DNA of 64,000 bases from positions 124,001 to 188,000 of the forward strand of contig JADJFX010000009.1 in the NCBI GenBank assembly GCA_016708345.1, given 5' to 3'. Below are positions 37,306 through 45,857 of the stretch, one piece after another (position 1 is the first letter of the stretch; the number at the start of each line of letters is the position of its first letter). The position numbers and the translations under genes were made by a program. The notes under the pieces are model-generated. The model ran no database searches. It saw nothing but the letters and a program-made list of their open reading frames with translations, and had not been told where the DNA came from. Source of the DNA: Candidatus Rhodoferax bjergmarkensis (lineage in GTDB: Bacteria > Pseudomonadota > Gammaproteobacteria > Burkholderiales > Burkholderiaceae_C).

Positions 37306-38355
37306 ATGAAGTTTCGTTCACTTTTTGGCTTGGTAGCCACTGCGCTTGTGTTTCCGGTCTACGCACAAGATCCGGCACCTCCCGCACCCGCTTCGCAAGC
37401 GCCAGCAGCCAAACCAACACCCAATAATTCTGCTGTGAGTGAAGCGCTGGGTAAAAAGGACACAGACGTCGATCAGGCTGAACTGTTGAAAATGACGTTG
37501 ACCGCCGTTGATAAAGACTATTCACTGCTCAAGCGAGGCAGCCATAGCTTGACCTACAGCATGAATTACTCTTACTCCGGTAAAGACAGAATTGTCCAAG
37601 ATTCGACCAATGGTGGATTTGCGGGAGTTGTGAACGAAGATTCGCATGCGGTGACCAATACCATTTCATTGGACTATGGTCTGCGCAACAATTTGACCCT
37701 CAACGTCAGCATTCCTATCGTCAGCAAGTTTGGTCAAAACAACAAATACACCGGGGTTGCCAACGCGCTTGGTGATGTTTCCATAGGCACCCGTTTTCAG
37801 CCGTTTGGCGTGCAGCGCGATGCAGCCTCATTGACTTTTTCCACCAGTTTGCGTTTGCCAACCGGCACCAGTCCCTTCAAGATCATGGAAAACACGGGTC
37901 TGTCAACGGGTTCAGGCACCGCTGCGATTACTGCAGGTCTTAACATCAGCAAGGTTGTGGATCCTGTGGCTCTGTTCGGATCCTTTGGCGCTACCTACAG
38001 CCTGCCTGCAACCAACGTGAACCAATTCAGCTCGGCAACCGGCGCGACACTGACCTATGTGAAACCAGGCTACAGCCTCAGCTTTGGCGGTGGTTTTGCC
38101 TATGCGCTGTCTTACGCGATCACCACCAATATTTCTTTCCAAGAGTCAATCTCAACCGGAACGTTTTTAAAGTTCAGGAACAGCGTTGGCGAGTATGTTG
38201 ACACGCGTACCTCCACGCAAGCCAGTGGTATTTTGAGCATAGGGCTGGGTTACCGCGTGTCACCTAAAACCACGGTCAACACCTCTGTGGGCATTGGTTT
38301 AACTGCAAGCGCCCCCAATTTCTCGCTTGACATGTCGCTGCCCCTGAATTTCTAA
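37306..38355 (+). CDS. FilC-like outer-membrane beta-barrel protein
   Basis: 349 residues. Signal peptide MKFRSLFGLVATALVFPVYA is followed by a Pro/Ala-rich linker and then alternating beta-strands (HSLTYSMNYSYSG, GLRNNLTLNVSIPIVSKFG, DVSIGTRFQP, SLTFSTSLRLPTG). The last residue is Phe after DMSLPLNF, the usual barrel-assembly signal. About 12 strands can be counted by eye. In the Fil-like order it corresponds to FilC. Role presumed in export or display of the FilA-type proteins. Confidence 0.72.
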   Translation: MKFRSLFGLVATALVFPVYAQDPAPPAPASQAPAAKPTPNNSAVSEALGKKDTDVDQAELLKMTLTAVDKDYSLLKRGSHSLTYSMNYSYSGKDRIVQDSTNGGFAGVVNEDSHAVTNTISLDYGLRNNLTLNVSIPIVSKFGQNNKYTGVANALGDVSIGTRFQPFGVQRDAASLTFSTSLRLPTGTSPFKIMENTGLSTGSGTAAITAGLNISKVVDPVALFGSFGATYSLPATNVNQFSSATGATLTYVKPGYSLSFGGGFAYALSYAITTNISFQESISTGTFLKFRNSVGEYVDTRTSTQASGILSIGLGYRVSPKTTVNTSVGIGLTASAPNFSLDMSLPLNF

Positions 38356-38367
38356 GAGGGCTCAATC

Positions 38368-40023
38368 GTGATGGGACTCTTTCAAACTGCAAGGCGCAGA
38401 GTGGTGTTGCGTTGGCTCATGGCGGCTTGTCTGCTGGGTGCCGGGTATGTTCCAGTGGCGATGGCGGCACTCGCTGAAAATATTGCAATTGACCCAAAGG
38501 CAATGGCACTGGGCAACGCCGTCACGGCTGATCCCCCAGCGGTGATGTCGATTCACTTCAATCCGGCCGGGTTGACGCGCGTCACGGTGCCTAGAACAAA
38601 GACCGATAACATCACAGTCGCAAAAATTTCCACCAATGAGCGATTTATTGCAGACCCGGATATGAACATAGGTGGCTTCAGAGATGATCCTTTAGATGGC
38701 GCCAAGCAGGGCCAAGGTACGCACCGACTCTATTTGCCTGGTCTAGGTTTAATGCCTTGGCATCCGCCGATTCTTGTTGCGGGTGCGTTAGGGTTTACAT
38801 GGCACCAAGAAGGTTCGCCGTTTACTTTCGGTAATGCTTCTGCCTATCCCACATTCATGATGTCGCTGGATCGAAGCAATGAACCGAATGGTCCATCACT
38901 TTACCAGGGTCGTACTGTTCTGATGGAACGGCTCGTATTGGCCTCGCCGTCAGTTGGTTACAAGTTTAGTGATACCCTGTCATTTGGTATCGCGGCTCCA
39001 ATTGCTTTCCACGCCATCTTTATCAACACCGACATGCGCATGCCCAACAAGCTGCTGGGCACGATGGGGTCTTTGCAAAAAGCCGTCTGCCCGGGAGGAA
39101 ATGGTCAGATGTTTGACACGCTGACCTTTGGCCTGTGTGGTGGTGGCCCCGAAGGCATGCTCAACCCGTTCAAGCGGGTGGCCAATCTTGAACTGGACAT
39201 GACAGCGCCGCTTGATCCAACCGTGAATTTTGGTGTTTTGTGGGAGCCCAAGAGTTGGTTTGCCATGGGGGCTACCTTCCAAGGCGGCTCAAAAACTATT
39301 TTCAAGGGCACCTACAAATTCACGGTAGACCCGGTGATGCGCTTGTTTGTGCAGGGTATTCACTCCAGCTTGTTGGGGCCGGTGGTGGCTGCCACGACCG
39401 GCATGCCTACCTCCATACCCGAGGTGCAAACCGGCAATGTTATTACAACCGTTCCATTTCCTGACCGTTTCCAAATGGGGTTTAAGGTCAAACCGACGCC
39501 GAAGCTCCAATTTACGGTGGACTTCAGTTACACCGACTGGGCCAAAATGAAGACAATGACCCTGAAGTTTGACAATGACATTGAAATGCTCAAGATGGCG
39601 CGCATTTTTGGCATTACGCCGTCGAATCAGTTAACCATGAACTTGGGTTTTGTGAATGTTTGGAACTGGGGTATGGGCATGCAATACCAAGTAAGCGACC
39701 GCTTTGCTTTGCGATTTGGCTATGAGCCACGCAAGAGTTCATTGCCTTTGAGTCAGTTGGCGGTGCTTGCACCAATGCCGGATACGGTGGTCAAAAGCAT
39801 CGGTTTTGAATACAAAAAACGGGCCCGTGAATTTAGCACGGGAACCGCCTTTAACGTTACCTACAGCCACATGACTGGTCGCTACTACGTTCCGGCGCGT
39901 ACCAGCTGCAATATGAACTGCGATGACTTCTTTAATATCGTGTACAACCCCTATGCGGCGATGGATGTGAACGGATCTATCACCATCCGGTATTTGGGTA
40001 TTGGTATTTCACACGAGTTCTAA
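38368..40023 (+). CDS. FadL/OmpP1-type outer-membrane barrel (FilD-like)
   Basis: 551 residues starting 12 bases after the previous gene. A signal segment ends at VPVAMAA; the mature start ALAENIAIDPKAMALGNAVT followed by DPPAVMSIHFNPAGLTRV matches the FadL N-terminal hatch pattern. Many barrel strands follow (LQFTVDFSYTDWAKMKT, FALRFGYEPRKSSLP), ending in GIGISHEF with C-terminal Phe. FadL proteins take up fatty acids; with lipases encoded just downstream, uptake of lipolysis products is an alternative to a pilus role. Confidence 0.78.
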   Translation: MMGLFQTARRRVVLRWLMAACLLGAGYVPVAMAALAENIAIDPKAMALGNAVTADPPAVMSIHFNPAGLTRVTVPRTKTDNITVAKISTNERFIADPDMNIGGFRDDPLDGAKQGQGTHRLYLPGLGLMPWHPPILVAGALGFTWHQEGSPFTFGNASAYPTFMMSLDRSNEPNGPSLYQGRTVLMERLVLASPSVGYKFSDTLSFGIAAPIAFHAIFINTDMRMPNKLLGTMGSLQKAVCPGGNGQMFDTLTFGLCGGGPEGMLNPFKRVANLELDMTAPLDPTVNFGVLWEPKSWFAMGATFQGGSKTIFKGTYKFTVDPVMRLFVQGIHSSLLGPVVAATTGMPTSIPEVQTGNVITTVPFPDRFQMGFKVKPTPKLQFTVDFSYTDWAKMKTMTLKFDNDIEMLKMARIFGITPSNQLTMNLGFVNVWNWGMGMQYQVSDRFALRFGYEPRKSSLPLSQLAVLAPMPDTVVKSIGFEYKKRAREFSTGTAFNVTYSHMTGRYYVPARTSCNMNCDDFFNIVYNPYAAMDVNGSITIRYLGIGISHEF

Positions 40024-40086
40024 GCGCGCTACGTCATTTTCATTTCTGGTTTAATTTCACTTTAATTTTTCATTTCAAGGTGCTTC

Positions 40087-40614
40087 ATGTTCAAAATTGT
40101 TGCCGGAATCGTCCTCATTTGCGTTGCCTGTACGGCCAGCGCACAGTCCACCAAAAACCAACTCATTCAACGCCTGCTGCAGTTGTGGCCTTTAGAGTCT
40201 GTTGGAATGGCCATGTTGCGCAGGCCAATTGATGATTCCCTGCGCAAGGCCGAGGTGGTTCTTCAAGGGCGGGTTGCGCCAGAGCGGCGTGACAGTGCCT
40301 TAAAAGACATTTCGGCTGAAACACAAAAGTTTTATGACGAAACTGTTCCTATGGTTCGTGAAACATCCAATAAATTGGTGCAATCTACAGTGGTGCCCAT
40401 TTTGGCTGAAAAGTTTACTGAAGCTGAGTTACGTCAGATCATTGCCATGTTTGAAGCGCCTGTAAAGGCCAAATTTGAAGCAGTGACACCAGAAATTCAA
40501 AAAGCGCTGGGCAAAAAAATTGCTGCTGAAATGGCTCCCACCATCACCCCCAAGATGGAAGCGTTGCAGCAAAAGATTGGTGAGCGTCTGAAGGCTGCTG
40601 CAACAGCACCTTAA
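40087..40614 (+). CDS. DUF2059-family periplasmic protein
   Basis: 175 residues with signal peptide MFKIVAGIVLICVACTASA. The DUF2059 core FTEAELRQIIAMFEAPVKAK follows a helical region. Function of this domain is unknown; it is mostly helical and periplasmic. It probably belongs to the same transcription unit as the barrels upstream. Confidence 0.78.
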   Translation: MFKIVAGIVLICVACTASAQSTKNQLIQRLLQLWPLESVGMAMLRRPIDDSLRKAEVVLQGRVAPERRDSALKDISAETQKFYDETVPMVRETSNKLVQSTVVPILAEKFTEAELRQIIAMFEAPVKAKFEAVTPEIQKALGKKIAAEMAPTITPKMEALQQKIGERLKAAATAP

Positions 40615-40741
40615 TTGATTGATGACATGGCTGCATAAAATGGGCAGCATCTTTGACGGCTCTGCGATTGAATGCGTAGGGCCTTTTTCAATTGGGCTGC
40701 ATGTGGCAAAGCAAATTCAGTCCGAAGATGAGTCCGGGTTT

Positions 40742-40764
40742 ACCCGTAAAGGGTTATTACGGGT
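40742..40764 (+). promoter_or_regulatory. Inverted repeat upstream of the first lipase gene
   Basis: ACCCGTAA (40742-40749) and TTACGGGT (40757-40764) form a perfect 8-base inverted repeat; a CCGGGTTTACCCG stretch overlaps its left side. A related element precedes the second lipase at a similar distance (141 versus 131 bases from the ATG). The 290 bases between 40615 and 40904 hold nothing else recognised. Confidence 0.55.
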
Positions 40765-40904
40765 GACTAAAAACGAATCAAAAAATACAATTTAGAAAAC
40801 AACGCAACTGCATGTTATTGCCTATAAGCTGAATTTAAGCACCTGCTGTTTTTGCGCTTGTTTCAAAAAACTATTTCTTAATTGTTCACCATCCCGACGA
40901 CACC

Positions 40905-41831
40905 ATGAAAAAAACACTGACAACTTGCTTGGCGGCCTGTGCGCTTGCGCTCACCGTTTCTGCTGCTTCGGCAGGAACTTACACCCAGACTAAATATCCT
41001 ATTGTGCTGGTGCACGGAATTTTTGGGTTTGACAACATAGGTCCGGTTGAGTACTTCTATGGCATTCCTTCTGCTTTGCGTGCGGATGGTGCCAGGGTGT
41101 ATTTGGTGCAGGTGTCTGCAGCCAACAGCCACGAGGTGCGCGGTGAACAATTGCTGAGCCAGGTGCGTAAAATTTTGGCCAGCAGTGGTGCCGCCAAAGT
41201 GAACCTTATCGGGCACAGCCAAGGCAGCCCTACTTCGCGCTATGTCGCATCTGTTCACCCTGAATTGGTTGCTTCGGTGACCTCTGTGAATGGCGTGAAC
41301 AAGGGTTCGGCCGTGGCAGATGTGGTGCTGGGTGTGGCACCCCCTGGGTCACTCGCACGATCTGTGCTTGTTACAGTGTCCAATGGACTGGGTTCGTTGA
41401 TTGGGTTTTTGTCCGGTGGAAAAGGTTTGCCACAAAATGCGTTGGCAGCAGCTACCTCACTGAGCACTGGGGGCACAGCCAAGTTCAATCTGGCACACCC
41501 TGAAGGGGTTCCCACCACAGTTTGCGGAGAAGGTGCTTACGCAGTGCGTGGCGTGGCGTATTACTCGTGGGGAGGCGCGCGTTCGTATACCAATATGTTT
41601 GACATCGCCGACCCGCTGTTGGCACTGACATCGCTGGCTTTTGGGGGTGGCAAGAACGATGGCTTGGTTTCCGCATGCAGCCAGCGTTTAGGGCGTGTAA
41701 TTCGGGCGGACTATGCCATGAATCACTTGGATGCGGTCAATCAAACCGTGGGTATTGTTAATTTATTTGAGACCAGCCCCGTCTCGTTGTACCGCGCGCA
41801 CGCCAATCGCTTGAAGAATGCAGGTTTGTAA
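40905..41831 (+). CDS. lipA: Secreted triacylglycerol lipase, family I (first copy)
   Basis: 308 residues with Sec signal peptide (cleaved after SAASA). Triad: Ser in LIGHSQGSPTSRY, Asp in GGGKNDGLVSAC, His in YAMNHLDAVNQ. The start PIVLVHGIFGFDNIGPVEYF gives the oxyanion hole. Two Cys (VCGEG and SACSQ) match the disulfide of Pseudomonas family I.1/I.2 lipases. Such lipases need the foldase encoded next and leave by type II secretion. The elbow is GHSQGS where the second copy and Pseudomonas have GHSHGG, which may alter activity. Confidence 0.9.
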   Translation: MKKTLTTCLAACALALTVSAASAGTYTQTKYPIVLVHGIFGFDNIGPVEYFYGIPSALRADGARVYLVQVSAANSHEVRGEQLLSQVRKILASSGAAKVNLIGHSQGSPTSRYVASVHPELVASVTSVNGVNKGSAVADVVLGVAPPGSLARSVLVTVSNGLGSLIGFLSGGKGLPQNALAAATSLSTGGTAKFNLAHPEGVPTTVCGEGAYAVRGVAYYSWGGARSYTNMFDIADPLLALTSLAFGGGKNDGLVSACSQRLGRVIRADYAMNHLDAVNQTVGIVNLFETSPVSLYRAHANRLKNAGL

Positions 41832-42806
41832 GTGTCGATGAGGCTGACCCGTTCCCGTGTTGGCCTTGGCTTGGTGCTTATTGCGCTGGTGAGTGCAGCT
41901 TGGTTGCTGTGGCCACAATTCACCCCTGATGGCAAACCAGATGCGCCCGGTTTGTCCAAGGACGGTGCCTTTGCGAATTCGATGCAAGGTACCGTGCCTG
42001 ACGGAGATTTGGCGGCGACGCAGGCCATTCGACCAGCTGATCAAGCGCTTGGTTTAGCTTATGCAGAATTGAGGCGCATGTTTGACTACTACCTTAGCGC
42101 AGTGGGCGAGCAAAGCATTGAGGCGATAACCCAGCAGATCAGGAGCGAACTCGACCGCAGTTTGCCGCCCGCGCAGGCAAGCGCTGCCAAGCGCTTGTTG
42201 GCCTTGTATCTGGAGTTCAAGCGAGCACTTGTTGATCTGGAGAAGAAACCCGATCTGGCGGGAACCGGTGTGCAGGCCATACGAAAACGCTTTTTGGCCA
42301 TGCAAGATCTGCGTGCCCACTATTTCAGCGAGCAGGAAACCCAAGGCATGTTCGGGTTTGATGATGCTTACGACATGGATGCCATTGCCAGACTGGAGGT
42401 TGACCAAACGCCGGGTCTGAGTGACGCGCAGAAAAAAGCAAAGTATGCCGCTTTGGATGCTGCAATGCCAGCCGCACTGCGCGAAGAGCGCGAGGCACCG
42501 CGGGTGGTGATCAGGCTCGAAGAAATGGCACAGGCTATGCGGGCCAAGGGGGCCAGCGAAGACGATATTTATCGCATGCGCACCAAAGAACTCAATCCGG
42601 AAGCTGCCGCACGTTTGGCCGAGGTGGACCGCGAGGAATTGGCTTGGAAGGCGCGCATTACAGACTATTTGAGTGAGCGAAACAAATTGCTCAAAACGCA
42701 TGCGGATTCACCGGAGTCCGAGCGTCAAATGGCCTTGTCTCAACTGCAGCAGTCCCGCTTCGACGAGAACGAGCGCCGCCGCTTGCCAGCTTACGAACAG
42801 CCATAA
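41832..42806 (+). CDS. lifO: Lipase-specific foldase (lipase chaperone)
   Basis: About 324 residues. An N-terminal membrane anchor (VGLGLVLIALVSAAWLLWP) is followed by a variable linker and a helical domain with the diagnostic RRMFDYYLSAVGE motif (family motif RxxFDYxLSAxGE). Charged helices follow, as in the extended foldase fold. It folds the secreted lipase in the periplasm. Start is GTG 41832, directly after the lipase stop, or ATG 41838. Translation is likely coupled to the first lipase; it may also serve the second copy. Confidence 0.92.
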   Translation: MSMRLTRSRVGLGLVLIALVSAAWLLWPQFTPDGKPDAPGLSKDGAFANSMQGTVPDGDLAATQAIRPADQALGLAYAELRRMFDYYLSAVGEQSIEAITQQIRSELDRSLPPAQASAAKRLLALYLEFKRALVDLEKKPDLAGTGVQAIRKRFLAMQDLRAHYFSEQETQGMFGFDDAYDMDAIARLEVDQTPGLSDAQKKAKYAALDAAMPAALREEREAPRVVIRLEEMAQAMRAKGASEDDIYRMRTKELNPEAAARLAEVDREELAWKARITDYLSERNKLLKTHADSPESERQMALSQLQQSRFDENERRRLPAYEQP

Positions 42807-42844
42807 GGGATGCAGAAATTCTGCTTCACACGGTCCAAGATAAG

Positions 42845-42868
42845 GGTAAACCCGCTACCGGGTTTACC
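42845..42868 (+). promoter_or_regulatory. Inverted repeat upstream of the second lipase gene
   Basis: GGTAAACCCG (42845-42854) and CGGGTTTACC (42859-42868) form a perfect 10-base inverted repeat with a CTAC loop. Shares CCGGGTTTACC with the element upstream of the first lipase and is followed by TGACAAAAA, as the other is by TGACTAAAAA. It has no downstream T-run, so it is more likely an operator or leader structure than the foldase terminator. Confidence 0.6.
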
Positions 42869-42998
42869 TGAATGACAAAAATTGAAGAAAAAAGTAATAT
42901 TGCGAAACAGTGCAAGCGTACACAAATCTGTATTTTGTATTGATGCCTGCAAATGTGAATTTTTAATCAATTGAATCGTAAAGTTTTTGGAGACAACC

Positions 42999-43925
42999 AT
43001 GAAAAAAACTGTGATGACCTGCTTGGGTGCATGTGCTTTGGCCCTTACCCTTTCCACCGCTTCTGCCGGTACCTACACCCAAACCAAATACCCCATTGTG
43101 CTGGTGCATGGCCTGTTTGGCTTTGACAATATCGGCCCGGTCGAGTACTTCTACGGTGTTCCTTCTGCCCTGCGCGCCGATGGTGCCAAGGTTTTTGTGG
43201 TACAGGTTTCTGCTGCCAACAGTACAGAAGTACGCGGTGAACAATTGGTCTTGCAAATCAAAAAAATTCTGGCTGCTACGGGTGCTGCCAAAGTCAACTT
43301 GATGGGTCACAGTCATGGTGGCCCTACTTCACGTTATGCCGCTTCTGTGCGGCCTGATTTGGTGGCCTCGGTGTCGTCAATCGCGGGGGTGAACAAGGGT
43401 TCTGCCGTGGCAGACATTATTTTGAAGGTAGCACCTCCCGGTTCCATCACCAATTCTGCACTGGTGTCCATCACCAACGGCTTGGGTTCCATCATCAGCT
43501 TTTTGTCGGGTGGATCAGGTTTATCGCAAAATTCTCTGGGCGCTGTGAACTCCTTGAGCACAGCAGGTGCAGCCAAATTCAATAAAGATCACCCTCAAGG
43601 CGTGCCCACCACTGCTTGTGGTCAAGGTGCTTATTCAGTGGGTGGTGTTCGCTATTACTCGTGGAGCGGTGCCCAGCCCTACACCAATGTGTTCGACATT
43701 TTGGACCCAGCCTTGGCCTTGACCTCTCTGGCATTTGGGGGAGCCAAGAACGATGGTTTGGTGGCAAGCTGCTCATCACATCTGGGCCAGGTGATTCGTG
43801 ACGACTACAGAATGAACCACTTGGATGAAGTCAATCAAACGATTGGTATCGTCAATTTGTTTGAGACCAACCCTGTCACAGTGTTTCGTACCCAAGCCAA
43901 CCGTTTGAAGAACGCTGGACTGTAA
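42999..43925 (+). CDS. Secreted triacylglycerol lipase, family I (second copy)
   Basis: 308 residues from ATG 42999 with TTTGGAGACAACC upstream. Close paralogue of the first lipase with the same length. Triad: Ser in LMGHSHGGPTSRY, Asp in GGAKNDGLVASC, His in YRMNHLDEVNQT. The family Cys pair is present (ACGQG and ASCSS). Signal peptide ends STASA. This copy keeps the canonical GHSHGG elbow of Pseudomonas LipA. No second foldase follows. Confidence 0.92.
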   Translation: MKKTVMTCLGACALALTLSTASAGTYTQTKYPIVLVHGLFGFDNIGPVEYFYGVPSALRADGAKVFVVQVSAANSTEVRGEQLVLQIKKILAATGAAKVNLMGHSHGGPTSRYAASVRPDLVASVSSIAGVNKGSAVADIILKVAPPGSITNSALVSITNGLGSIISFLSGGSGLSQNSLGAVNSLSTAGAAKFNKDHPQGVPTTACGQGAYSVGGVRYYSWSGAQPYTNVFDILDPALALTSLAFGGAKNDGLVASCSSHLGQVIRDDYRMNHLDEVNQTIGIVNLFETNPVTVFRTQANRLKNAGL

Positions 43926-43984
43926 AGTTTAGAAAATTCAAGTACGTCTCTGGCGGCTTGACCGCTTGCTGCCGGGTTCTTAAA

Positions 43985-44026
43985 AATGCCATCCCATGAA
44001 TCTTTCGTGATTCGCCGGATGGCATT
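43985..44026 (+). terminator. Two-part hairpin after the second lipase
   Basis: AATGCCATCC (43985-43994) pairs perfectly with GGATGGCATT (44017-44026), and inside it GAATC pairs with GATTC. The following bases (ATGGTTTTCAC) give only a weak T-tract. Likely a transcription terminator or mRNA 3'-end structure for the lipase unit. Confidence 0.6.
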
Positions 44027-44125
44027 ATGGTTTTCACTCTGGCAATTTGTGTAATACCTGTTTACAGTGCGAGTCATGTGCCCGATAGATGGGCACTTCA
44101 TCATTAGACCTTGAGGAGACTGCAT

Positions 44126-45124
44126 ATGAAAATTTCACAAATTCTGGCTGGCATTGTGCTGGGCAGTGCCGTTCTGGCCGCCAGTGCACAAACCGTCATC
44201 AAATTCAGCCACGTTGTAGCCGTCGACACCCCCAAGGGCAAGGCGGCAGTGTTTTTTGCACAAAAGGCGTCTGAGCTCACCAAAGGAAAAATAAAAGTTG
44301 AAGTCTATGCCAACAGTGCCTTGTACAAAGACAAGGAAGAGATGGAGGCACTTCAAATTGGCTCGGTGCAGATGCTGGCACCCTCGCTGGCCAAGTTTGG
44401 CCCTTTGGGTGTGAAGGAGTTTGAGGCGTTTGACTTGCCCTTTATCTTCGACGATAAGGCTGACTTGCACAAAATTACGCAAGGGGCGGTAGGTGCAAGT
44501 CTTATGGCCAAGCTGGAGCCCAAGGGAATCAAAGGCTTGGCGTTCTGGGATAACGGGTTTAAATCTTTTTCAGCCAATGTACCGCTTAAAAACGTAGCTG
44601 ACTTCAAAGGCAAGAAGTTTCGCATTCAGTCATCCAAGGTACTCGAAGAGGAGATTCGTGCGTTAGGTGGCATTGCCCAAGTGATGGCTTTCTCCGAGGT
44701 CTACCAAGCGCTTCAGACGGGCGTGGTGGATGGCACCGAAAATCCCATCTCCAACTTTTACACCCAGAAAATGCATGAGGTGCAAAAGCACCTTTCGCTC
44801 ACCAACCATGGCTACCTTGGTTACGCTGTGATTGTGAACAAGAAATTCTGGGATGCGTTGCCAGCGGATGTGCGTGGTCAGCTGGAGCAGGCCATGAAAG
44901 AGGCCACGGTTTATGCCAACAAGATTGCCCAGGAAGAAAATGACCTGGCGCTGGCCGGTGTTCGCAAGAGTGGCAAAACCACTGTTTACGAACCAACCAA
45001 AGAGGAACGCATGGCACTCAAGAAAGCCATGGCCCCCGTACACATCAAGATGGCGGATCGCGTGGGCAAGGACACCCTGCAAACCATCTACAAGGAGACG
45101 GGTTTCGACCCCAATGCGCTTTAA
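44126..45124 (+). CDS. dctP: TRAP transporter solute-binding protein (DctP family)
   Basis: 332 residues from ATG 44126 with GAGGAGA upstream. Signal peptide ends VLAASAQ; the mature start TVIKFSHVVAVDTPKGKAA is typical of DctP. A conserved Arg in FRIQSSKVLEEEIRALGG probably binds the carboxylate of the ligand, and FSEVYQALQTGVVDGTENP is the family signature. It captures an organic acid in the periplasm for DctQM. The ligand is not determinable; C4-dicarboxylate is the default. Confidence 0.93.
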   Translation: MKISQILAGIVLGSAVLAASAQTVIKFSHVVAVDTPKGKAAVFFAQKASELTKGKIKVEVYANSALYKDKEEMEALQIGSVQMLAPSLAKFGPLGVKEFEAFDLPFIFDDKADLHKITQGAVGASLMAKLEPKGIKGLAFWDNGFKSFSANVPLKNVADFKGKKFRIQSSKVLEEEIRALGGIAQVMAFSEVYQALQTGVVDGTENPISNFYTQKMHEVQKHLSLTNHGYLGYAVIVNKKFWDALPADVRGQLEQAMKEATVYANKIAQEENDLALAGVRKSGKTTVYEPTKEERMALKKAMAPVHIKMADRVGKDTLQTIYKETGFDPNAL

Positions 45125-45185
45125 GTTGAAGCATAGTCCGCATGCTTTGCAGCGACATTAACGACTCGTCAAAGGAGTTCGGGCC

Positions 45186-45857
45186 ATGAAAATATTGGAT
45201 CACCTTGAAGAGTGGATTGTCACTTTTCTCATGGCAGCTGCAACGTTAATCATCTTTGTTGCGGTGGTTCACCGTTATGCGGCGGGCTTGGCCATTCCGG
45301 GGGTGCAGGACTGGCTCTTGTCACTGAGCCTGAGTTGGGCTCAGGAACTGACGGTCATCATGTTTGTCTGGATGGCCAAGTTTGGCGCTGCCTACGGTGT
45401 GCGGACCGGCATTCATGTGGGGGTTGATGTGCTGATCAACCGCCTGAGCGACAAGATGCGTGCCAAATTCATCGTGTTTGGATTGGGTGCAGGTGCATTG
45501 TTTACCGCCATAGTGGCTACTTTGGGTGCTCGTTTCGTTTGGGAAAACGGGGCGCACTATGCCTTTCTTCACCTTGCGGGTATGCCGCTGGACGGTATCC
45601 CCGAAGGGCCAACGACACCAGACCTGGAGTGGCCCACTTGGATGGTTTACAGCGCCATTCCGCTGGGCACCAGCTTGATGTGTTTTCGGTTTTTGCAGGT
45701 GATGCGCGGCTTTCTGAAAACGGGCGAGCTGCCGCACCACGACCATGGTCATGTAGATGGTCTGGATGATGAAATTGCCGTTGATGTCAACCCCTACGCC
45801 ATGGGCGATAACCTGCATCCCGCTGAGTTGCATGGCGGCAAAGGCGGTGTGAAATGA
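45186..45857 (+). CDS. dctQ: TRAP transporter small membrane subunit (DctQ family)
   Basis: 223 residues, AAAGGAG upstream. Four membrane segments can be seen (FLMAAATLIIFVAVVH, WAQELTVIMFVWMAKFGAAY, FIVFGLGAGALFTAIVATLG, WMVYSAIPLGTSLMCFRFL). The family element AQELTVIMFVWMAKFGAAYGVR is intact. Longer than most DctQ (about 160-180) because of a His/Asp-rich tail (LPHHDHGHVDGLDD). Confidence 0.9.
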   Translation: MKILDHLEEWIVTFLMAAATLIIFVAVVHRYAAGLAIPGVQDWLLSLSLSWAQELTVIMFVWMAKFGAAYGVRTGIHVGVDVLINRLSDKMRAKFIVFGLGAGALFTAIVATLGARFVWENGAHYAFLHLAGMPLDGIPEGPTTPDLEWPTWMVYSAIPLGTSLMCFRFLQVMRGFLKTGELPHHDHGHVDGLDDEIAVDVNPYAMGDNLHPAELHGGKGGVK

